Assembly (NCBI RefSeq): GCF_002356315.1
Contig: NZ_AP018164.1
Coordinates: 4,092,001-4,156,000 of the forward strand
Direction: 5' to 3'
Source: Mycobacterium shigaense
GTDB taxonomy: Bacteria > Actinomycetota > Actinomycetes > Mycobacteriales > Mycobacteriaceae
Length of the DNA stretch: 64,000 bases
This document shows positions 49,833 through 58,722 of the stretch, piece after piece; the stretch's first letter is position 1, and every line of letters begins with the position of its first letter. The notes under the pieces are model-generated. The model saw nothing but the letters and a program-made list of their open reading frames with translations, ran no database searches and was not told where the DNA came from. Position numbers and translations under genes: made by a program.

Positions 49833-50885
49833 GTGGGCGGACAGGTTCATTGCCTGGTGACGGGCGCGACCGGTTACATCGGGGCGCGGCTCGCGCCGCG
49901 GCTGCTGGACGAGGGCCATCGGGTGCGCGCGCTGGCGCGAAACCCGGACAAGCTGGCGCCGGTGCCATGGCGGGAACGAGCGTCGGTGGCGCGCGGTGAC
50001 CTGGCCAACGTCGATTCGCTGGCCGCGGCGTTCGACGGCATCGACGTCGTCTACTACCTGGTCCATTCGATGGGAAGCTCCAAGGATTTTGCCGCCGAGG
50101 AGGATCGGTCGGTCCGCAACGTGGTGACCGCCGCCCGCCAGGCCGGGGTGCGCCGGGTTGTCTATCTTTCCGGGCTGCATCCGGAGGGCGGCGGCAGGCT
50201 TTCGGCCCACCTGGAGTCGCGCCGCGCCGTCGGCGAAGCGCTGATCGACTCGAGCCTGGAGGCGGTGGTGCTGCAGGCCGGCGTGGTGATCGGGTCGGGG
50301 TCGGCGTCGTTCGAGATGATCCGGCACCTCACCGACCGGCTGCCGGTGATGACCACACCGAAGTGGGTGCACAACCGGATTCAGCCCATCGCGATCGCCG
50401 ACGTGCTGCACTACCTGGCCGCGGCGGCGACGGCGGCGGTGCCGTCCTCGCGGACCTGGGACATCGGCGGGCCCGACGTGCTGGAGTACGGCGACATGAT
50501 GCGGGTGTACGCCGACGTCGCCGGGCTGCGCCCGCGCCATCTGATCGCGCTGCCGTTCCTGACGCCGACGATCGCGAGCCTCTGGATCGGGACGGTCACC
50601 CCGATGCCGCCCGGGCTGGCGCGTCCGCTGATCGAGTCGCTGGAATGCGACGCGGTGATGCGCAACGCCGACATCGACACCGTCATTAAGCCGCCGCCGG
50701 GCGGCCTGACGGGCTACCGCGATGCCGTCGAGCTCGCGCTCGACCGCGCGGTGCAGGGCCTGAGCGGGGCGGACTGGGCATCGCTGGGCTCGCGCCCGGC
50801 CGACCCCCTACCCACCGACCCGGACTGGGCCGGGGCCCGCTGGGCGCTCAGACGCCGAACAGCGGCGGCAAGGCGAGCACCATGA
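49833..50885 (+). CDS. atypical SDR, NAD(P)H-binding (copy A)
   Basis: A 350-residue extended/atypical SDR. TGATGYIGARLAPRLL is the Rossmann motif; VVYYLVHSMG and YLSGLHPEGG follow. It has DUF2867-free architecture and lacks the YxxxK pair at the standard place. GTG 49833 has GAGAGGAG upstream. Its 3' end overlaps the convergent CPBP gene by 38 bases. A paralogue lies at 51567-52667. Confidence 0.83.
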   Translation: MGGQVHCLVTGATGYIGARLAPRLLDEGHRVRALARNPDKLAPVPWRERASVARGDLANVDSLAAAFDGIDVVYYLVHSMGSSKDFAAEEDRSVRNVVTAARQAGVRRVVYLSGLHPEGGGRLSAHLESRRAVGEALIDSSLEAVVLQAGVVIGSGSASFEMIRHLTDRLPVMTTPKWVHNRIQPIAIADVLHYLAAAATAAVPSSRTWDIGGPDVLEYGDMMRVYADVAGLRPRHLIALPFLTPTIASLWIGTVTPMPPGLARPLIESLECDAVMRNADIDTVIKPPPGGLTGYRDAVELALDRAVQGLSGADWASLGSRPADPLPTDPDWAGARWALRRRTAAARRAP

Positions 50886-51570
50886 TCAGCCCCCACACGA
50901 AGTGGGTCAGCACCGGCGCCAGCACCCCGCCGCTCGCGCGTCGCTCCAGCGCGCAGACCAAACCCAGCACCACGGCGGCGAAGCTGAGCATCGGGTTGCC
51001 ACTGGCCATCGTCGCCAGGGTGTAGAGGATCGTCGAAATCAGCACCGGGCGCCGCCGGCCCAGCGCGGTGTAGACCGCGCCGCGGAAGAACATCTCCTCG
51101 GCGATCCCGTTGATCAGCGTGATCGCCACGACGAACAGCAGCGTTCCGCGGCTTTCGTATTGCAGCACCCGCACGATCAACGCCGCGACCGCCGGGATCT
51201 CCCTGACGATCAGGCCGCCGGCCAAGAAGATCGCGCCGAGCACCAGACCGACCGTCAGCCCGGAGATGACCGGGCGCTGATTGCGGCCCCGCCAATTGAT
51301 GCCGCCCAAATGCAGCGGTCGGGACGCGAACGCCCCCGCCAACCACACCCCCGCCAGCGCCAGGGTCAGCCAGTAGAAACTCGATTCGCCGGGCGTGCGC
51401 CGTAGCGAAAACCCCAGCACCGCAGCGCCGATCACCAGCGTGATGGCGACGACGACGCGGCGGCGGCGCACGACCACGGGCGATTCATTTTGTGGCACAG
51501 CAACATTGGTGATCGCGCGGCGCAGCTCGGAGTACAAGCTGGCGCGATACGGGACCGCGGGCTGGCTCAT
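50848..51570 (-). CDS. CPBP-family intramembrane metalloprotease
   Basis: A 240-residue protein with about seven helices. Active-site motifs are EEMFFR (EExxxR) and LTHFVWGL (His), as in Rce1/CPBP enzymes. These proteases cut or process membrane peptides; the substrate is unknown. Its ATG overlaps the stop of the upstream SDR (ATGA), so the two are translationally coupled. Confidence 0.88.
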   Translation of the reverse strand: MSQPAVPYRASLYSELRRAITNVAVPQNESPVVVRRRRVVVAITLVIGAAVLGFSLRRTPGESSFYWLTLALAGVWLAGAFASRPLHLGGINWRGRNQRPVISGLTVGLVLGAIFLAGGLIVREIPAVAALIVRVLQYESRGTLLFVVAITLINGIAEEMFFRGAVYTALGRRRPVLISTILYTLATMASGNPMLSFAAVVLGLVCALERRASGGVLAPVLTHFVWGLIMVLALPPLFGV

Positions 51571-52667
51571 GCGGACAGCGCCTGGAGGGTCAGCGCGATC
51601 AGGGGGCTGCGGCCGGTGCGCCGCCCGCCGCCGAGCATCCGGGCGAACCGCCGCGCCCGCAGCGCGTCACCGCCGGCCCACTCCGGGTCGGTGTCGGCGA
51701 GGTCGTGCGGATCGGCCAGCGCATTGACCGGCCGCGGCGGGCGCGCCTGCCCCGCCAGTGCCAGCGCGATGGCGTCCTCGACGCCGAGCAACCCCCCGGG
51801 GGGATCGGGCACCCGGTCGCGCAGATTGCTGACCGACGCCACCATCGGGTGATCCAGCGAGTCGACCAGGTCTCCGGCCAGGCCGTAGGGCACCGGCAGC
51901 GTCAGGGCCAGCAGCCGCGCGGTCACCGCTGTCTGGAACCCGGGCACCCGGAAACTGAGCTGCCACCTGCCGGCCACTCGCGCATACGTTTTCAGCAGCC
52001 GCCGGTACGAGGTGGTTTCGGGGCCGGAGATGTCGTAGGCGCCCGCGGGCACCCGGTCGGGGTCGGCCGCCGCGACCAGATAGTGCAGCACGTCGCGGAT
52101 CGAGATGGGGTCGATGGGGTTGTCCAATCGCGGCGGCGTCGGGATCACCGGGAACCGGTCCGCCACGTAGCGCAACATTTCGAACGAGGTCGAGCCGGCG
52201 CCGAGAATGATCGCCGCGCCCAGCCACACCAGCTCGGGGCCGCCCTCGACGGTCAGGGCCCGGGCGACTTCGGCCCGGCTGGCCAGGTGCTCGGACAGCG
52301 TCTCGTCGCCCGGCACGAAACCGCCCAGGTAGACGATCCGGCCGACGCCGGCGTCGCGGGCCGCGGCCGCGACGTTGGCCGCGGCGGCGTTGTCGGCGTC
52401 GCGGAAGTCATGCTGGCCGATGGCGTGCACGAGGTAATACACCACGTCGATCGGGTCCCCGGCCGCCGTCACATCGGCCAAGGCCGCCTGCGCCGACTCC
52501 GCATCGGAGGCGTCCAGGCGCACCGGCGCGACCTGGTCGAACCAGCCGAAGCTTTTGAGGCGCTCCGGGTTTCGGGTGGCCGCAACCACCTCGTGCTGGG
52601 CCGCTAACAGGGCCGTGACCAGCCGCGATCCGACATATCCGGTGGCGCCGGTGACCAAGATTCGCAT
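51567..52667 (-). CDS. atypical SDR, NAD(P)H-binding (copy B)
   Basis: A 366-residue paralogue of copy A. TGATGYVGSRLVTALL, DVVYYLVHAIG, IVYLGGFVPGD and PIDPISIRDVLHYLVAAAD match the same positions. It shares an ATGA overlap with the CPBP gene. Its start is 151 bases from the divergent type III PKS remnant. Confidence 0.85.
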   Translation of the reverse strand: MRILVTGATGYVGSRLVTALLAAQHEVVAATRNPERLKSFGWFDQVAPVRLDASDAESAQAALADVTAAGDPIDVVYYLVHAIGQHDFRDADNAAAANVAAAARDAGVGRIVYLGGFVPGDETLSEHLASRAEVARALTVEGGPELVWLGAAIILGAGSTSFEMLRYVADRFPVIPTPPRLDNPIDPISIRDVLHYLVAAADPDRVPAGAYDISGPETTSYRRLLKTYARVAGRWQLSFRVPGFQTAVTARLLALTLPVPYGLAGDLVDSLDHPMVASVSNLRDRVPDPPGGLLGVEDAIALALAGQARPPRPVNALADPHDLADTDPEWAGGDALRARRFARMLGGGRRTGRSPLIALTLQALSA

Positions 52668-52774
52668 ACCTCGACCCTAGCGGGGGCGCGCCGAACGTGA
52701 CGGGGCACGCGGCCGACGTGCCCGTCGGGACGGTTGAACCGAACAACCTACGGTCCCGTAACAGATTTACATAT

Positions 52775-52810
52775 GTACCACCGCAGGTGGCGAGGTACCA
52801 CCACAGGGGG
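52775..52810 (+). repeat. direct repeat upstream of the type III PKS remnant
   Basis: GTACCACCGCAGGTGG (52775-52790) and GTACCACCACAGGGGG (52795-52810) repeat every 20 bases, about two helical turns. The first copy contains the inverted repeat CCACC-GCA-GGTGG. Upstream, 52703-52723 forms a seven-base hairpin (GGGCACG/CGTGCCC). It looks like an operator. Nothing else is seen in the gap. Confidence 0.4.
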
Positions 52811-52818
52811 CTACTGCA

Positions 52819-53148
52819 GTGCGCCCACCTTCGAAATCACCCATGACCTACGCGGATCCGTCCAGCGTGGCGGCCGCGGTGTCGCTGGCGCCGCACGACG
52901 TGTCCCGGTGGGTCTGCCGCCCGGGCGGGCCGCGGGTGATCGAGACGGTCGAGGACGTGCTGGATCTTCCCGGCGGGGCCCTGGATCACACGCGAAACTC
53001 ATTGCGCAACAACGGCAACTTGTCTTCGGTGTGGGTGCTCGACGTGCTACGGGCCAATTTGGCCGATCCGCCGCCTGCTGGTTCGATGGGCCTCATGATC
53101 GCGATGGGCCCGGCTTTCTGCTCCGAACTCGTCCTGCTGGCCTGGTAG
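52819..53148 (+). pseudogene. C-terminal remnant of a type III polyketide synthase
   Basis: The frame of 109 residues matches only the last about 90 residues of chalcone-synthase-like enzymes: GGPRVIETVEDVLDLPGGAL, NNGNLSSVWVLDVLR (catalytic Asn retained) and LMIAMGPAFCSELVLLAW. The catalytic His that precedes PGGP is Arg here (WVCRPGGP), and the Cys-bearing N-terminal domain is gone. It should be inactive. It lies 24 bases upstream of an ICMT-like methyltransferase and a flavoprotein gene, an order seen in active phenolic-lipid or quinone clusters. Confidence 0.85.
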
Positions 53149-53172
53149 GGACGCACAGGAGATAGTGAAGAC

Positions 53173-53673
53173 ATGTACTACCTGCTGATCCTCGCGGTCG
53201 GGATCGAACGCGTCGTGGAGCTGGTGCTGTCCAATCGCAATGCGCAGTGGTCATTTGCGCAGGGCGCCAAGGAGTTTGGCCGACCGCACTACGTGGTGAT
53301 GGTGATCATCCACACCGCGCTGCTGGTCGGCTGCGTGGTCGAGCCGTGGGCGCTGCACCGCCCGTTCCTACCCTGGCTGGGCTGGCCGATGTTGGCGGTG
53401 GCGGCCGCCAGCCAGGTCCTGCGCTGGTGGTGCATCGCGACGCTGGGGCGCCGGTGGAACACCCGGGTCATCGTTCTGCCGGCCGAGCCACTGGTGCACG
53501 CCGGCCCCTACCGGTGGCTGCACCACCCGAACTATGTTGCAGTCGTGGCTGAGGGGATCGCGCTGCCGCTGATACACACCGCGTGGCTGACCGCGGTGGT
53601 CTTCACGCTGGCCAACGCGATCCTGCTCAGCGTACGCATCCGGGTCGAAAACTCGGCGCTGGGTTACACATGA
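53173..53673 (+). CDS. ICMT-like membrane methyltransferase, Rv1139c-like
   Basis: A 166-residue membrane protein with about four helices. The motif AGPYRWLHHPNYVAVVAEG is the SAM/substrate signature of isoprenylcysteine carboxyl methyltransferase-type enzymes. In bacteria such genes beside type III PKS methylate alkylresorcinol-like polyketides. ATG 53173 is behind AGGAG. It ends in an ATGA overlap with the next gene. Confidence 0.88.
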   Translation: MYYLLILAVGIERVVELVLSNRNAQWSFAQGAKEFGRPHYVVMVIIHTALLVGCVVEPWALHRPFLPWLGWPMLAVAAASQVLRWWCIATLGRRWNTRVIVLPAEPLVHAGPYRWLHHPNYVAVVAEGIALPLIHTAWLTAVVFTLANAILLSVRIRVENSALGYT

Positions 53674-54683
53674 GCTACGACACCGACCTGTTGATCGTCG
53701 GCGGCGGCCCGGGCGGACTCGCCACGGCATTGCACGCTAGGCGGCTCGGGCTTTCGGTCATCGTGGCCGAGCCGCGGGAGAGCCCCATCGACAAGGCGTG
53801 CGGCGAGGGCCTGATGCCTGGGGGGCTGGCCGAGCTCGCCTCGCTGGGCGTGGATCCGGCCGGGATGCCGTTTCACGGGATCGCGTATCTGGACGAAAGC
53901 CGCCGCGCCGAGGCACGGTTTCGCGGCGACCCCGGCCGCGGCGTCCGGCGCACCACCCTGCATGCCGCACTGGCCGCCCGGGCCAAAGAGCAAGACACCG
54001 AATGGATCCGGACGCGGGTCGGCACGGTCGAGCAGGACGCGCATGGGGTGACCGCCGCCGGCGTGCGCGCGAAGTGGTTGGTGGGGGCTGACGGACTGCA
54101 CTCGGCGGTCCGACGCGCCGTCGGCATCGAGGCCACCGCCGGGACACCGCGGCGCTACGGCGTGCGCTGGCATTTCCAGGTGCCGGCGTGGTCGGAGTTC
54201 GTCGAGGTGTACTGGTCGCGATGGGGCGAGGCGTATGTGACGCCCGTGGAACCGGATCTGGTCGGTGTCGCCATCTTGTCACCCGGACAGCCCGACCTGG
54301 CCTGGTTCCCGCGGCTGGCCCGGCAACTGGCGGGCGCCGAACGCGGGGCCGCGCGCGGCTGCGGCCCGCTGCGGCAGGTGGTCTCGCGGCGGGTCGCCGG
54401 CCGGGTGCTGCTGGTGGGCGACGCCGCCGGCTACGAGGATGCGCTGACCGGTGAGGGCATCAGCCTCGCCGTCAAACAAGCCCGCGCGGCGGTCGACGCC
54501 ATCGCCGCGGGCGCGCCCGAGACCTACGAGGCGGCCTGGCACCGGGCCACCCGGAATTACCGGCTACTCACCCGCGCACTGGTGCTGGCCAGCACGCCTG
54601 GCCCGGTACGGCGGGCGATCGTCCCGGCCGGCCGGCTGCTGCCCTCCGCGTTCCGCTACGGGGTCAACATCCTGGCCCATTAG
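53670..54683 (+). CDS. FAD-dependent oxidoreductase, geranylgeranyl-reductase/SrsC-like (Rv1138c)
   Basis: A 337-residue flavoprotein. VGGGPGGLATALHARRLG binds ADP, DKACGEGLMPGG is the group signature, and GDAAGYEDALTGEGISLA binds FAD. The start is ATG 53670, which overlaps the methyltransferase stop (ATGA). It would hydroxylate or reduce the same substrate. Its stop overlaps that of the convergent crotonase. Confidence 0.88.
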   Translation: MSYDTDLLIVGGGPGGLATALHARRLGLSVIVAEPRESPIDKACGEGLMPGGLAELASLGVDPAGMPFHGIAYLDESRRAEARFRGDPGRGVRRTTLHAALAARAKEQDTEWIRTRVGTVEQDAHGVTAAGVRAKWLVGADGLHSAVRRAVGIEATAGTPRRYGVRWHFQVPAWSEFVEVYWSRWGEAYVTPVEPDLVGVAILSPGQPDLAWFPRLARQLAGAERGAARGCGPLRQVVSRRVAGRVLLVGDAAGYEDALTGEGISLAVKQARAAVDAIAAGAPETYEAAWHRATRNYRLLTRALVLASTPGPVRRAIVPAGRLLPSAFRYGVNILAH

Positions 54684-55480
54684 CGGGCCTTCCAGACCGG
54701 TTCCCGCTTCTCCGCGAACGCAATCGGGCCTTCCTTGGCGTCCTCGGATCGGATCAGGGTGCGCATCTCGTTTTGCGTGCGCTCCCAGCCCGCGACCTCG
54801 TCGGTGACGACACCGTCGTCGGCGCCGCAGGCGATACGCTTGCTGGCCTGCACCGACAGCGGCGCGTTGACGGTGATCCGCGCCGCCAGGGCCAGCGCGG
54901 CGTCCAGCACCGAGCCGTCGGTGACGACCTGGTTGATCAGGCCCCACTCCCAGGCGTCGTGGGCGGTCAGCGGTTCGCCGGTCATCAGCAGTTCCATCGC
55001 CACCTTGCGGGGCAGCTGGTTGACGATCCGGAAGACCCCGCCGGCGGCGGCGACCAACCCGCGTTTGACCTCGGGCAGGCCGAACTTGGCGCGCTCGTGC
55101 GCCACCACCAGGTCGCTGGCCAGCGCCAGCTCGGTGCCGCCGCCCAGGGCGGTGCCGTTGACCGCGGCGATAGTGGGCTTGTCGACGAAGTGCTGGACGT
55201 AGCCGGCGAACCCCCATTCCGGATGGTCGGGGTGATAGATGTTCTCGCGGCGGGCGATTGCCTTGAGATCGGCTCCGGCACAGAACGATTTGTCGCCCGC
55301 GCCAGTGATCACCACGGCCCGCACCTCGGGGTCGTGCTGCGCTTGGTCGAGCGCCTCCCCCACCCCGATGCTGACGGCGGCGTTGATCGCGTTGCGCGCC
55401 TCGGGACGGTTGATCGTGATGATCGAGACGTTGCCGGCGCGCTCCACGAGCACCGCCGGCTGCTCGGCGGGTTCCGTCAC
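54680..55480 (-). CDS. enoyl-CoA hydratase/isomerase (crotonase family)
   Basis: A 266-residue crotonase. Oxyanion loops are GAGDKSFCAGADLKAI and GTALGGGTELALASDLVVA; the Glu positions of the family (PEVKRGL) are present. GTG 55480 overlaps the thiolase stop as GTGA. It belongs with the thiolase and aldehyde dehydrogenase. M. tuberculosis seems to keep only short remnants at this place (Rv1136, Rv1135A), from memory. Confidence 0.9.
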   Translation of the reverse strand: MTEPAEQPAVLVERAGNVSIITINRPEARNAINAAVSIGVGEALDQAQHDPEVRAVVITGAGDKSFCAGADLKAIARRENIYHPDHPEWGFAGYVQHFVDKPTIAAVNGTALGGGTELALASDLVVAHERAKFGLPEVKRGLVAAAGGVFRIVNQLPRKVAMELLMTGEPLTAHDAWEWGLINQVVTDGSVLDAALALAARITVNAPLSVQASKRIACGADDGVVTDEVAGWERTQNEMRTLIRSEDAKEGPIAFAEKREPVWKAR

Positions 55481-56625
55481 AGCAGCTCGACGATGGTCGC
55501 GTTGGCCTGGCCGCCGCCCTCACACATCGTCTGCAGGCCGTACTGAATTCCCTTGTCCCGCATATGATAAAGCAGCGTGGTCATGATGCGCGCGCCCGAA
55601 CCACCGAGCGGGTGGCCGAGCGCGATCGCGCCGCCGTTGGGGTTGAGCTTCTTCTCGTCGGCGCCAATGTCCTTGAGCCAGGCCAGCGGAACGGGCGCGA
55701 ACGCCTCGTTGACCTCGTAAGCCCCGATGTCGCCGATCGACAGCCCGGAGCGCTTCAGCACCTTCTGGGTGGCCGGGATCGGAGCGGTCAGCATGATGAC
55801 CGGGTCGGCGCCGGCCAGCGTGGCGGTGTGCACCTTCGCAATTGGCTTGAGCCCCAGCGACTTTGCCTTCTCGGCCGACATGAACAGCAGCGCGGCCGCA
55901 CCGTCGGAGATCTGCGAGGAGTTGCCGGCGTGGATCACGCCGTCCTCCTTGAAGGCGGGCTTCAGCGAGGCCATCTTCTCGATCGAGGTGCCGCGGCGGA
56001 TGCCTTCGTCCTTGAGGACGACGTTGCCGTCGGCGTCCTTGATCCCGACGATCTGGTCGTCGAAGGCGCCGGAATCCTGTGCGGCGGCGGCCTTTTCGTG
56101 CGAGTCGAGGGAGAACTGGTCAAGGGTGGTTCGGTCGAAGCCCCACTGCTCGGCGACCATCTCGGCGCCCACGCCCTGGTTGGGGACCTGGCGGTCGTAG
56201 CGATCCAGGAACGCGTCGGGGTAGGGCCGCCCGCCGTTGGCCAGCGAGGCACCCATCGGGGTCCGCGACATCGACTCCACACCGCCGGCGACGACCACGT
56301 CGTAGTGCCCGGCCACGACGCCGGCCGCGGCGAAGTGAATGGACTGCTGGCTCGAACCGCATTGACGGTCGACCGTCACGCCCGGGACGGTCTCCGGCCA
56401 GCCGGCCGTCAACAGCGCGGTGCGGCCGATGTCGAGGGCTTGCTCGCCGGCCTGCATCACGCAGCCCCAGATCACGTCGTCAACGATTTCGGGGTCGACG
56501 CCGGCCCGGCTGACCAACCCGTTGAGCACCTGCGCGGACAGCTCGGCCGGGTGGACGCCCGACAGCCCGCCGTTTCGCTTACCGACCGGTGAGCGCACTG
56601 CCTCGACGATGACGGCTTCAGCCAT
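55477..56625 (-). CDS. acetyl-CoA acyltransferase (thiolase)
   Basis: A 382-residue thiolase. The nucleophilic Cys89 is in VDRQCGSSQQS; His is in GHPLGGSGAR and the second Cys in MCEGGGQAN. It cleaves beta-ketoacyl-CoA. AAGGAG is just upstream of the ATG. It is downstream of the aldehyde dehydrogenase, from which it is separated by a 219-base gap with a large hairpin, and coupled to the crotonase. Confidence 0.93.
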   Translation of the reverse strand: MAEAVIVEAVRSPVGKRNGGLSGVHPAELSAQVLNGLVSRAGVDPEIVDDVIWGCVMQAGEQALDIGRTALLTAGWPETVPGVTVDRQCGSSQQSIHFAAAGVVAGHYDVVVAGGVESMSRTPMGASLANGGRPYPDAFLDRYDRQVPNQGVGAEMVAEQWGFDRTTLDQFSLDSHEKAAAAQDSGAFDDQIVGIKDADGNVVLKDEGIRRGTSIEKMASLKPAFKEDGVIHAGNSSQISDGAAALLFMSAEKAKSLGLKPIAKVHTATLAGADPVIMLTAPIPATQKVLKRSGLSIGDIGAYEVNEAFAPVPLAWLKDIGADEKKLNPNGGAIALGHPLGGSGARIMTTLLYHMRDKGIQYGLQTMCEGGGQANATIVELL

Positions 56626-56770
56626 GGTGATGTCTCCTTCGACAAACGGTGGGCTACGTGACCACTTCAGATGACTCCGTCAGAAGATTGTCAACCAAGG
56701 GGTTGGGAGAGGGCCTACCGGGGTGCTTTTCGCCGACGCCCGGCTGCGCGCCATCTGCTCACTCCGAGGT

Positions 56771-56815
56771 TGCCGTCACGGTCGTGATCAGGGTGAGATC
56801 ACAACCGTGACGGCA
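56771..56815 (-). terminator. 19-base-arm hairpin between aldehyde dehydrogenase and thiolase
   Basis: Bases 56771-56789 pair with 56797-56815 with one mismatch and a seven-base loop, 30 bases after the aldehyde dehydrogenase stop. It could be a terminator or attenuator that separates the two transcripts. No U-run follows. Confidence 0.6.
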
Positions 56816-56844
56816 GTTTCGACGGTCAAGCGGCAGCAGCGAAC

Positions 56845-58329
56845 TCAGAGCGCGGGATAGGCGACGGACTTGATCTCGGTGTACTGGTCGAATCCGGCCA
56901 CGCCGTTCTGGCGTCCCACGCCGCTCTCCTTGTAGCCACCGAACGGCGTGTCGGCGCCGTACGGGGCACCGCCGTTGACGCCCATGAAACCGGCCCTGAT
57001 CCGGCGGGTCACCGACAGCGCCCGCTCGAGCGAACCCGCAAACACGTTGCCGGCCAACCCGTACACGCTGTCGTTGGCGATCCGGATCGCGTCCTCCTCG
57101 TCGTCGAACGGGATGACCGAGAGCACGGGGCCGAAGATCTCCTCCTGCGCGATGGTCATCTTGTTGTCGACGTTCGTGAAAAGCGTTGGGCGGACGTAAT
57201 ATCCCTTGTCGAAGCCGGTCTCTGCGCCCGGGCCGCCGACCAGTGCGGTGGCGCCCTCGTCGACACCCTTCTGGATGTAGCCGGTCACCCGCTCGTACTG
57301 CCGTTCCGAGATCACCGGGCCGCACAGCGTCGCGGGGTCCTGCGGGTCGCCACAAGTCACGTTCTCGTAGATGTTCTTGAGGATTTCGACGCCCTCGTCA
57401 TAGCGCGACCGCGGCAACAGCAGCCGGGTCGGGTTGGCGCAACCCTGGCCGGCGTGCATGCACGGCGCGATGCCGACCAGGCACGCCGTGCCGAAGTCGG
57501 CGTCATCGAGGACGATCGTGGCGGACTTGCCGCCGAGCTCGAGGAACAGCCGCTTCATCGTCGCGGCGCCCTTTTCCATGATCCGCTTGCCGACCACGGT
57601 CGAACCCGTGAACGAGATCAGGTCCACCTTCGGCGACAGGGTGAGCTCCTCGCCGACGAAGTGGTCCGAGGCGGTGACGACGTTGACGACGCCCGCGGGG
57701 ATGTCGGTCTTCTCGGCGATCAGCCGGCCGAGTCGGGTCGCGTTGAACGGGGTGTTGGGCGCCGGCTTGAGCACGACGGTGTTGCCGGTGCCCAGCGCCT
57801 GGCCCAGCTTGTTGAGAGTGACCTCGAACGGGAAGTTCCACGGCACGATCGCCCCGACGACGCCGACCGGCTCCCGCCACACCTTGCGGGTGGTCAGCGT
57901 TCCGGTCAGGCTGATCACCTTGTCGCCCAGGTCGGTTTCCCAGGCGTACTCGTCGATCAGCCGGGCCGGGTACTTGAGCCCGTCTTCCAGCGGGGCGTCC
58001 AGCTGGGGGCCGAAGGTGATCGCCCGCGGCGAACCCACCTCGAGGATGAGCTCCTCGCGCAGCTCGTCGATCTCGGACTCGATCGCCTCGTGCAGCTGCA
58101 GCAGACAGCGCTTGCGCAACTCCTTGTCGGTGGACCAGTCCGTATCGTCGAAGGCCCGCCGGGCGGCGTCGATCGCGCGCAGCATGTCCTCTTTCGAGGC
58201 GTCAGCCACCTCGCCGAGCGACTCCTCGGTCGCCGGGTTGATGTTGGTGAAGGTGCCGGCCCGGCCGTCGACGAGCTTGCCGTCGATCATCATCTTCGGC
58301 TCGAACCGGACCTTTACAGTGTCAGCCAT
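56845..58329 (-). CDS. aldehyde dehydrogenase (NAD-dependent)
   Basis: A 494-residue ALDH. PWNFPFEVTLNKLGQALGTG, the catalytic Glu in LELGGKSA and the catalytic Cys in AGQGCANPTR are present, with FGPVLSVIPFDD near the end. It oxidises an aldehyde to an acid, perhaps feeding the acyl-CoA genes around it. GGAGAG lies upstream of the ATG. It is divergent from the acyl-CoA dehydrogenases. Confidence 0.93.
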   Translation of the reverse strand: MADTVKVRFEPKMMIDGKLVDGRAGTFTNINPATEESLGEVADASKEDMLRAIDAARRAFDDTDWSTDKELRKRCLLQLHEAIESEIDELREELILEVGSPRAITFGPQLDAPLEDGLKYPARLIDEYAWETDLGDKVISLTGTLTTRKVWREPVGVVGAIVPWNFPFEVTLNKLGQALGTGNTVVLKPAPNTPFNATRLGRLIAEKTDIPAGVVNVVTASDHFVGEELTLSPKVDLISFTGSTVVGKRIMEKGAATMKRLFLELGGKSATIVLDDADFGTACLVGIAPCMHAGQGCANPTRLLLPRSRYDEGVEILKNIYENVTCGDPQDPATLCGPVISERQYERVTGYIQKGVDEGATALVGGPGAETGFDKGYYVRPTLFTNVDNKMTIAQEEIFGPVLSVIPFDDEEDAIRIANDSVYGLAGNVFAGSLERALSVTRRIRAGFMGVNGGAPYGADTPFGGYKESGVGRQNGVAGFDQYTEIKSVAYPAL

Positions 58330-58722
58330 TTCTGTCGCTCTCCATTTGCTGGGGGCCTTCTGCGGGTCATCCTACGGAGAGCCTTACGGGAAACTAGCCG
58401 ATTGGCAACCAGCAACTCGCTTAGCGCCGGTCAACGGCTCGGCAGGCGCCTCGCGCGGGGTGTCCAACCCCCCGGCGAGCCGTGCGGCGGGCCTATCGGC
58501 GGCTCGGTGCCGTCCCGGAACAGACCGCTCCCCGGTGACGCGCCGCGCTGTAAACCTAAGATTTGTTCACACCATGACGCGGCGTGTGCCGGACCGTCGA
58601 TCAACCCGCCGGAGAGCTGCCGGCAGGGGCTCTCCGGCGCGGTTGACCAAAAATCTGCTCCGCCGTAAAGTCCGGCTTGACCGCAGTCATCGTGCAGGGT
58701 CGATCAAGGGACCGTCTAGAAC
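58330..58722. promoter_or_regulatory. 393-base divergent regulatory region
   Basis: It lies between the aldehyde dehydrogenase and acyl-CoA dehydrogenase genes. A hairpin with about 16-base arms (58602-58617 with 58630-58646, one bulged base) is followed by a promoter candidate. AAGATTTGTT (58557-58566) resembles a half-site of the palindrome at 61097-61114. No ORF here looks real. Confidence 0.5.
58643..58671 (+). promoter_or_regulatory. sigma-A-type promoter for the acyl-CoA dehydrogenase operon
   Basis: TTGACC (58643-58648), 17 bases, then TAAAGT (58666-58671), about 50 bases before GTG 58723. Confidence 0.5.
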
